A stretch of 12,786 nt of DNA from an uncultured Chloroflexota bacterium (lineage in GTDB: Bacteria > Chloroflexota > Chloroflexia > Chloroflexales > Roseiflexaceae). Below are positions 7,252-11,687 of this stretch, piece after piece. Location of the stretch: positions 1 through 12,786 of the forward strand of contig CALFIC010000006.1 of assembly GCA_937876225.1 (NCBI GenBank), given 5' to 3'. The notes beneath the pieces were generated by a model that did no database searches, was not told the origin of the DNA, and worked only from the letters and a program-made list of their open reading frames with translations. Numbering within the stretch: the first letter of the stretch is position 1; each line of letters opens with the position of its first letter. The translations under genes were made by a program, and so were the position numbers.

Positions 7252-9036
7252 TTAGCCTCCATTGATGACTCCAGGGTGTTGATTTTCGCCGACCAATGAA
7301 TTATCGGGAGCAATCCGATCATAGCGCATTAATTCAGCCACTATCCGGCGATAGACCGGCAAGGCCGTCCGCACACCCCAGATATCGTCTTGGGGTTGAT
7401 CGATTTTGACAAACACCGCATACCGTGGCACATCAAGCGGTGCCATTCCTACCACCGAACCAATGGTTTGATTCGTATAGCCACCATGGCCGTCAGGAAT
7501 CGACGAGGTACCGGTTTTGGCACCCACCTTAAATCCTGGCACCAACCAATTTGCGTCAGGTTGAGTGGCATTCACATAGTGGTTAGCTGACTTCATGACC
7601 ATTTTGCGCACCCGATAGGCCACATCGGCATCTATCGGACGCCCCTGTTCACGCGGCTCTGTTTCGACACATACCCCTTTGGTACAACGCGATTTAATGA
7701 TATAGGGGCGCATCATGACCCCGTTGTTGGCAATCGTAGCCGCCATCCGCGCCACTTGCAACGGTGTCACCGCAATACCCTGACCAAAGGCGTTGGTATC
7801 GAGATTAATCGGGGTGTAACCCGCAGTACCCGGCTTCCAATAAATCCCGGCAGTTTCACCCGGCAATTCAATCCCGGTTAACTTTCCAAAACCAAAAGCA
7901 TCAACGGTATGATAAAACACCGATTCACCGGTGAGCTCTGCAAACAATAGCGCCCCAATATTGCTGGAATAATACAGCACGCCTGCAGGCGTCATGATGC
8001 CATGACCGTTATAGTCAAAATTCGCTAGGTTGTAGTCATAGCGTCGAATCGTCCCATTATCTTCGACTTGGGTATTTTCATCAAAGGCGTTGGCTTGGAG
8101 TCCTGCAGCAATCGTGACCATTTTGAATGTAGAGCCAGGCTCGTAGACTTCGCCTACCGCTGGATTAATGTTGTAGATGCTGGGATCAACATCGGCATAA
8201 TCATTGGGATCAAACGCCGGGTAACTCGCCATGGCCATCACGGCACCTGTTTTGACATCCAGCACAATCGCCGTCCCACCCGAAGCCCCATGCTGATCAA
8301 TTGCGTGGCCAAGTTCGGCTTCGGTGACATGTTGAATATACGAATCAATCGTCAAGGTTAATTCATTGCCATTCACCGGCAATTTTTGATCATAAGGACG
8401 TGACCAAATAGGATTGCGGTTGATATCGACTTCCGCCGTAATCACCCCATCAGTACCCCGCAAAAACGAATCAAAACTCGCCTCGACACCTGCAATCCCC
8501 AAGCCGTTGAGATTAGTTGCGCCAATCAGGTGTGGCGCAAACTTCCCTTGAGGATAAAACCGATGTGGTTCATAGACCAAATGCAAACTCGGTTCATCCA
8601 AAATCGTAATCTTGTCGGCAACTTCGGGAGCCAACCAGCGTTTAATCGGTACCCACGCCCGACTGGTGTCGAGCAATTTGGCCAGGATTTTTTCAGTGGG
8701 CATGTCCAAAATCGCCCCTAGCGTCACTGCTAAGCGCGCTGAATCCGCCGGTGCGACCTGCGCCGGCGCCACATATAGACTCTGGCGCTCGACATCGAGC
8801 GCCAGAATATTCCCGTTGCGATCGTGGATTTCCCCACGACTCGCCGTCAACGGAATTACTTGATTTATCTCTGCACTCGCTCTCGAGGCATACCCTTTAC
8901 GGTCTAACAACTGCACATCAGCTAACTGCAAGGCAATCCGCCCCAATGCCACCAGCACAATCAACAACGCCGCACCCAATCGCCATGGATGCAGCACAAT
9001 TGAACGCGGTGAATTGTCAGCACTCGGGATACTCAT
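7252..9036 (-). CDS. ftsI: FtsI-type class B penicillin-binding protein (septal transpeptidase)
   Basis: This is a class B PBP that crosslinks peptide stems of new peptidoglycan on the outer face of the membrane, as partner of FtsW. The 594-residue product has a short cytoplasmic N-terminus, one membrane anchor (about 19-40), a pedestal domain beginning with SRGEIHDRNGNILA (66-79), and the transpeptidase domain. All three catalytic motifs are present: STFK (Ser302-Lys305), SSN (357-359) and KTG (507-509). No PASTA repeats follow. Two cysteines (451 and 456, CTKGVC) could form a small disulfide loop between the SxN and KTG motifs. The ATG at 9036 overlaps the ftsL stop as ATGA, and the ribosome-binding site is weak, which fits translational coupling. 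FtsI is preferred over a PBP2 of elongation because of the position between ftsL and murF. Confidence 0.95.
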   Translation of the reverse strand: MSIPSADNSPRSIVLHPWRLGAALLIVLVALGRIALQLADVQLLDRKGYASRASAEINQVIPLTASRGEIHDRNGNILALDVERQSLYVAPAQVAPADSARLAVTLGAILDMPTEKILAKLLDTSRAWVPIKRWLAPEVADKITILDEPSLHLVYEPHRFYPQGKFAPHLIGATNLNGLGIAGVEASFDSFLRGTDGVITAEVDINRNPIWSRPYDQKLPVNGNELTLTIDSYIQHVTEAELGHAIDQHGASGGTAIVLDVKTGAVMAMASYPAFDPNDYADVDPSIYNINPAVGEVYEPGSTFKMVTIAAGLQANAFDENTQVEDNGTIRRYDYNLANFDYNGHGIMTPAGVLYYSSNIGALLFAELTGESVFYHTVDAFGFGKLTGIELPGETAGIYWKPGTAGYTPINLDTNAFGQGIAVTPLQVARMAATIANNGVMMRPYIIKSRCTKGVCVETEPREQGRPIDADVAYRVRKMVMKSANHYVNATQPDANWLVPGFKVGAKTGTSSIPDGHGGYTNQTIGSVVGMAPLDVPRYAVFVKIDQPQDDIWGVRTALPVYRRIVAELMRYDRIAPDNSLVGENQHPGVINGG

Positions 9037-9419
9037 GGATTCACCGTATCGTTTACCACTAATTGCCCATGATCGTTTTTGAGCACGAGATATTGCATAT
9101 CTACCGATTGCACCGGAATCATCCCCGTGTCAATCGCATATTTCTCGATTCGTTGCATCGATTGCGCATCGGCTTTACGGAGCAACAAGGCTTTGTGTTC
9201 ACGAATCAACCGCGTCTGCTCTGCTTGCAACACATCGATTTCGTGCCCCGTCTGTGCCACCCGCACCGTCTGCGCCACCAGTGCCACTCCCATCAACGCC
9301 AACAACAAAGCTACCGCGACATAGCTACGGCCGCCATCAAGCTGAATATAGCGCCCCAATTCCAACCGCCGCAAACGCGCCTGTTGTAATGGAAACAATT
9401 GTTTTAGGGGAATCGCCAT
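9033..9419 (-). CDS. ftsL: FtsL/DivIC-like small divisome membrane protein
   Basis: The 128-residue product is a bitopic membrane protein. It has a basic cytoplasmic N-terminus of about 32 residues, one membrane segment (about 33-52, VAVALLLALMGVALVAQ), then an extracytoplasmic helix likely to form a coiled coil (about 55-90, rich in Leu, Glu, Gln and Arg). The segment IEKYAIDTGMIPV (91-103) resembles the end of the FtsL/DivIC domain. FtsL proteins bridge FtsB/DivIC and FtsQ to the FtsW-FtsI synthase. They are poorly conserved in sequence, so the call rests on topology, size and position between rsmH and ftsI. The ATG at 9419 has a good GAGG 6 nt upstream, and the stop overlaps the ftsI start. 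A gap of 61 nt with promoter-like elements separates it from rsmH. Confidence 0.82.
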   Translation of the reverse strand: MAIPLKQLFPLQQARLRRLELGRYIQLDGGRSYVAVALLLALMGVALVAQTVRVAQTGHEIDVLQAEQTRLIREHKALLLRKADAQSMQRIEKYAIDTGMIPVQSVDMQYLVLKNDHGQLVVNDTVNP

Positions 9420-9449
9420 ACGCTGCCTCTTTATTGGTTTAGTAGTACG

Positions 9450-9463
9450 ATACTATGTAGTAT
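9450..9463. repeat. Dyad overlapping the candidate ftsL promoter
   Basis: ATACTA-TG-TAGTAT is a perfect 6-bp inverted repeat with a 2-base centre that overlaps the candidate -10 element upstream of ftsL. A GTAGTA sequence at 9442-9447 is repeated directly at 9457-9462. The overlap with the -10 box would suit an operator, but the arms are short and AT-rich, so chance is possible. Confidence 0.35.
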
Positions 9464-9486
9464 ACACAAACTTAGCAAAATCACAA
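9459..9486 (-). promoter_or_regulatory. Candidate sigma-70 promoter for ftsL and downstream genes
   Basis: On the minus strand TTGTGA (9481-9486, overlapping the rsmH stop codon) is followed after 16 nt by TATACT (9459-9464). These match the consensus at 4 of 6 and 5 of 6 positions. It would start transcription about 30 nt before ftsL. This is a motif match only; read-through from the mraZ promoter may be the main source of transcript. Confidence 0.35.
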
Positions 9487-10380
9487 ACGCGCAATTGCCC
9501 GCAAACGCACACTGCGACTGCGCGGGTTTTGGCGTTGTTCGCTATCACTGGCCTCGACCGGCTTGGGGGTGAGGGTCTGAAACAACTGCCGGTCACCACT
9601 CAGCGTCGCCGCCCGAAACGCCAATTTGACGATGCGATCTTCGAGGGAGTGAAAGCTCATAATCACCAGCCGCCCCCCCGGCGCCAACAATTCGAGTGCT
9701 TGGGGAATCACCGTTTCCAGCACGTTCAATTCTTGGTTGACCGCAATCCGCAACGCCTGGAATGTCCGCGTGGCCGGGTGGATGCGCCCATGCCGTCCCC
9801 CCATCGCCCGCGTCACTATGTCGGCGAGCGCCAAAGTGGTACGAATCGGTTGCACCCGCCGCGCGTCGACAATAAAACGCGCAATCCGGCGTGACGCCCG
9901 GTCTTCGCCATACAAAAAAATCACATCGGCCAATTTGCGCTCATCGAGCGTATTGACCAAATCTGCCGCCGTCGTCGGCCCGTCAGGGTCGAGTCGCATG
10001 TCGAGTGGGGCATCATGCTGGAACGAAAACCCGCGCTCGGGCGTGTCGAGCTGGTACGATGACACCCCCAAATCCAACAAAATCCCATCGACCGTGTCCC
10101 AACCCAAACGCTGCGCAAATTGCGCCATATCGGCGTAATTGCCCCGCACCAGATGGGCGCGATCACCAAATTCACTCAAGCGCTGTTGCGCCGTCGCTAA
10201 CGCCGCCGGGTCGAGGTCGATACCCAGCAATTGGGCATCTGCGGGGCTGGCTGCCAATACCGCCTGCGCATGCCCCGCCCCACCCAACGTGCCATCGATA
10301 AAACGATGACCAGCGGGGGTCGTCAGCAACGCCAAAACCTCGGTCGGCAACACCGAAATATGCCGGAATGAAGTGGTCAT
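9481..10380 (-). CDS. rsmH: RsmH (MraW), 16S rRNA C1402 N4-methyltransferase
   Basis: RsmH is the SAM-dependent methyltransferase that modifies N4 of C1402 in 16S rRNA. It sits next to mraZ in most dcw clusters. The product is 299 residues, typical for the family. Visible motifs are DGTLGGAGH (29-37, SAM loop), GIDLDP (53-58), LDLGVSS (102-108), RGFSF (116-120), HPATRTFQALRIAVNQEL (201-218) and SFHSLEDR (242-249). The ATG at 10378-10380 is 4 nt after the mraZ TAA. The ribosome-binding site is weak, so translation is probably coupled to mraZ. Nothing is missing or odd. Confidence 0.97.
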   Translation of the reverse strand: MTTSFRHISVLPTEVLALLTTPAGHRFIDGTLGGAGHAQAVLAASPADAQLLGIDLDPAALATAQQRLSEFGDRAHLVRGNYADMAQFAQRLGWDTVDGILLDLGVSSYQLDTPERGFSFQHDAPLDMRLDPDGPTTAADLVNTLDERKLADVIFLYGEDRASRRIARFIVDARRVQPIRTTLALADIVTRAMGGRHGRIHPATRTFQALRIAVNQELNVLETVIPQALELLAPGGRLVIMSFHSLEDRIVKLAFRAATLSGDRQLFQTLTPKPVEASDSEQRQNPRSRSVRLRAIARL

Positions 10381-10384
10381 ATGT

Positions 10385-10819
10385 TTAGAACTTTAATGTG
10401 GTAAGTTGGGCAACCAATTGGTCGGTTTCATTGTCCATAGCCGCCACCGTCTCGCGCCAGCGGGCCGGTGACCAGATTTCAAAATACTTATTGACCCCCA
10501 CGACGACCACTTCGTCACCCTCGATGCTGGCGTAATCGCGCAACGTCTGTGGCAACAAAATCCGTCCCTGTTTGTCTAGCGTTGATTCAGACGCCGCCGA
10601 AAAAAGCAACCGTTGTAAATTGCGGGTGTGAATCTCACCAGGTGCCAAATCACTCACCTGATCAGCCAGCTTTTGCCACATCGGCATCGCCAAGCCCATG
10701 ACACAGTGATCGTAGCCACGCGTAATCACTACCCCTTCGCTCAACAACGTGCGAAAACGGGCAGGTATCGCCAGACGACTCTTGGTATCAATTGTGTGCT
10801 CGTATTCACCGAGAAACAT
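10385..10819 (-). CDS. mraZ: MraZ, dcw cluster transcriptional regulator
   Basis: MraZ is a DNA-binding protein of the AbrB-like double-beta fold. It forms rings and represses its own operon by binding short GTGGG-type direct repeats. The 144-residue product is the usual size and has both half-domains: MFLGEYEHTIDTKSRLAIPA (1-20, DxxxR at 11-15) and STLDKQGRILLP (79-90, DxxxR at 82-86). The ATG at 10819 has GGAG 5 nt upstream. It is the first gene of the minus-strand cluster. Three matching GTGGGG boxes lie 44-69 nt upstream of its start codon, so autoregulation is well supported by the sequence. Confidence 0.97.
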   Translation of the reverse strand: MFLGEYEHTIDTKSRLAIPARFRTLLSEGVVITRGYDHCVMGLAMPMWQKLADQVSDLAPGEIHTRNLQRLLFSAASESTLDKQGRILLPQTLRDYASIEGDEVVVVGVNKYFEIWSPARWRETVAAMDNETDQLVAQLTTLKF

Positions 10820-10862
10820 TGCAACTCCACTGTGGCGAAATTCACCGAAATCGATGAGTTAT

Positions 10863-10888
10863 CCCCACTTTCCCCCACTTATCCCCAC
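10863..10888 (-). promoter_or_regulatory. MraZ-binding boxes: three GTGGGG repeats with 10-bp period
   Basis: On the minus strand the sequence runs GTGGGGATAA, GTGGGGGAAA, GTGGGG. On the plus strand CCCCAC occurs at 10863-10868, 10873-10878 and 10883-10888. Three G-rich boxes, one per helical turn, in front of mraZ match the known form of MraZ operators (TGGG-type direct repeats with short spacers). They lie just downstream of the predicted transcription start, where bound MraZ could block promoter escape. Confidence 0.88.
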
Positions 10889-10898
10889 TTATGAACCA

Positions 10899-10927
10899 AT
10901 TATAAACGCAGAATACGAACTATGCAA
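10899..10927 (-). promoter_or_regulatory. Main dcw cluster promoter (sigma-70 type)
   Basis: On the minus strand TTGCAT (10922-10927) is followed after exactly 17 nt by a perfect TATAAT (10899-10904). The predicted start is near 10892, giving a leader of about 70 nt that includes the MraZ boxes before the mraZ ATG. The -35 element matches only in TTG, but the -10 and the spacing are ideal. Confidence 0.75.
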
Positions 10928-10929
10928 GC

Positions 10930-10946
10930 ATCAATTACAGATTGAT
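10930..10946. repeat. Inverted repeat upstream of the dcw promoter
   Basis: ATCAAT-TACAG-ATTGAT is a perfect 6-bp inverted repeat with a 5-nt centre. It begins 2 bp upstream of the -35 element of the dcw promoter, with TTGCA-type flanks on both sides. The position would suit an activator or second repressor. The arms are short and AT-rich, so this remains a candidate. Confidence 0.4.
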
Positions 10947-10976
10947 TGCAACCAAATCACGTCAATTCATCTCCAA

Positions 10977-11012
10977 ATGACAATAATATGTATACCAATC
11001 CCCAATTGTCAT
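10977..11012. repeat. Inverted repeat with 8-bp arms in the mraZ-moaC intergenic region
   Basis: ATGACAAT (10977-10984) and ATTGTCAT (11005-11012) are perfect inverted copies with a 20-nt spacer, 28 bp apart start to start. No T-tract follows, so an intrinsic terminator is unlikely. The spacing places both half-sites on roughly the same helix face only loosely. It may be a regulator site shared by the divergent promoters. Confidence 0.4.
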
Positions 11013-11083
11013 GCGTATGTGTTATATTTTTTCTTCATTTTGAAAAAAACGAAGCGGGGCAGACGTGAATAAGCCACGCCACA

Positions 11084-11099
11084 CCCCACCCAGCCCCAC
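11084..11099 (-). promoter_or_regulatory. Second pair of MraZ-like GTGGGG boxes, near the moaC promoter
   Basis: CCCCAC occurs at 11084-11089 and 11094-11099 on the plus strand (GTGGGG on the minus strand). The orientation and exact 10-bp period are those of the main MraZ boxes 201 bp away. A weaker third copy (CCACGC, 4 of 6) continues the period at 11074-11079. The pair lies about 37-52 bp upstream of the candidate moaC -10 box. This could be a secondary MraZ site or a chance result of a C-rich strand. Confidence 0.4.
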
Positions 11100-11132
11100 C
11101 AGCACGAAGCATAGTGCCCACATCTTGTTTCG

Positions 11133-11141
11133 TGTTATAAA
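11133..11141 (+). promoter_or_regulatory. Candidate extended -10 promoter of moaC
   Basis: TGT-TATAAA (TG at 11133-11134, hexamer 11136-11141) matches an extended -10 element, 5 of 6 in the hexamer. No good -35 is present at the right distance, as is common for extended -10 promoters. Transcription would begin near 11148, about 40 nt before the moaC ATG. Confidence 0.5.
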
Positions 11142-11187
11142 TGAACCAACACGCACCAATCGCGTTTTACAAAAAAAGGAGCCCCCC

Positions 11188-11634
11188 ATGAGCCAATTAA
11201 CCCACCTCGATAGTGCCGGTCACGCCCATATGGTCGATGTGGGCGGTAAGCCCGAACAAAAGCGTACCGCAGTGGCAGCTGGTCGTGTCATCATGACCAC
11301 TGCTACCCGCGATTTGATTATTGCCGGTGGTCTGCCCAAAGGGGACGTCCTCGCCGTGGCCCGGATTGCCGGGATTATGGCCGCCAAAAAAACCGCCGAT
11401 CTCATCCCGCTCTGCCACCCCCTCGCCTTGACCGCCGTCGATGTCCAGCTCGACGCCGAAGACACCGGCATCGCCATCGTGGCGAGTGCCTCGATTACTG
11501 GCCGCACTGGTGTCGAAATGGAAGCGCTCACCGCCGTCAGCGTGGCGGCGTTGACCATCTATGACATGTGCAAAGCCGTCGAACGCACCATGCAAATCAG
11601 CGACATCCGCCTCATCCGCAAAGAAAAAGTGTAG
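11188..11634 (+). CDS. moaC: MoaC, cyclic pyranopterin monophosphate synthase
   Basis: MoaC works with MoaA in the first stage of molybdenum cofactor synthesis, turning 3',8-cyclo-dihydro-GTP into cyclic pyranopterin monophosphate in the cytoplasm. The 148-residue product is close to the family norm and conserved throughout. It has LPKGDVLAVARIAGIMAAKK (49-68, with Lys51), LIPLCHPL (72-79, with His77), TGVEMEALTAV (107-117) and IYDMCKAVER (124-133, with Asp126 and Lys129). These match the known active-site residues. The ATG at 11188 is chosen because AAAGGAG lies 6 nt upstream and the protein begins as MoaC proteins do; the frame is open for 41 further codons upstream but these have no ribosome-binding site or similarity. 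It is alone on the plus strand, divergent from mraZ and convergent with the RCC1-like gene. Other moa genes are not in the window. Confidence 0.96.
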   Translation: MSQLTHLDSAGHAHMVDVGGKPEQKRTAVAAGRVIMTTATRDLIIAGGLPKGDVLAVARIAGIMAAKKTADLIPLCHPLALTAVDVQLDAEDTGIAIVASASITGRTGVEMEALTAVSVAALTIYDMCKAVERTMQISDIRLIRKEKV

Positions 11635-11687
11635 TAGAGACGCAGCCTGCTGCGTCTTTGATGAGACGCAGCCTGCTGCGTCTCTAC
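11634..11687. repeat. Doubled palindromic repeat between convergent genes
   Basis: Two identical hairpins, each AGACGCAGC-CT-GCTGCGTCT (11638-11657 and 11664-11683), are separated by TTGATG. They are bounded by GTAG on the left and CTAC on the right, so the 54-bp block is itself almost a perfect inverted repeat that could form a cruciform or long stem. Its left edge overlaps the last base of the moaC stop, and its right edge contains the whole TAG stop of the RCC1-like gene. It resembles dispersed GTAGAGACGC-type palindromes that I recall from Chloroflexota and cyanobacterial intergenic regions. It may act as a bidirectional terminator, but neither strand has a U-tract. Confidence 0.85.

Larger units (their letters stand above)
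10820..11187. other. Intergenic regulatory region between divergent mraZ and moaC
   Basis: This 368-bp region has no convincing gene. The left third holds the mraZ leader, the MraZ boxes and the cluster promoter. The middle (about 10900-11045) is AT-rich and holds two perfect inverted repeats and a weak AT hairpin (TTTTTTC 11027-11033 with GAAAAAA 11042-11048). The right part switches to a C-rich strand (about 11069-11105) holding two more CCCCAC boxes, then the moaC promoter. I looked for a molybdenum cofactor riboswitch before moaC and saw no structure I could support. Confidence 0.8.

Noticed and set aside
10859..10890. TTATCCCCA occurs twice, one mismatch from the DnaA box TTATCCACA, suggesting an origin or DnaA control.
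   Set aside because: The matches fall exactly in the 10-bp-periodic GTGGGG array before mraZ, which the MraZ operator explains fully. There is no dnaA, dnaN or AT-rich unwinding element beside it.
11027..11048. TTTTTTC/GAAAAAA hairpin as an intrinsic terminator.
   Set aside because: The stem is almost all A-T, with no GC-rich stem, and it lies between divergent promoters where no transcript needs to end.
11065..11187. A 41-residue N-terminal extension of MoaC.
   Set aside because: It has no ribosome-binding site and no MoaC similarity, and the candidate promoter would lie inside it. The ATG at 11188 has AAAGGAG in front.
11049..11187. A possible molybdenum cofactor riboswitch before moaC.
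   Set aside because: Only a weak hairpin (CACGAA at 11103-11108 with TTCGTG at 11129-11134) is visible, and it overlaps the candidate -10 region. I cannot match the conserved structure of the known motif.
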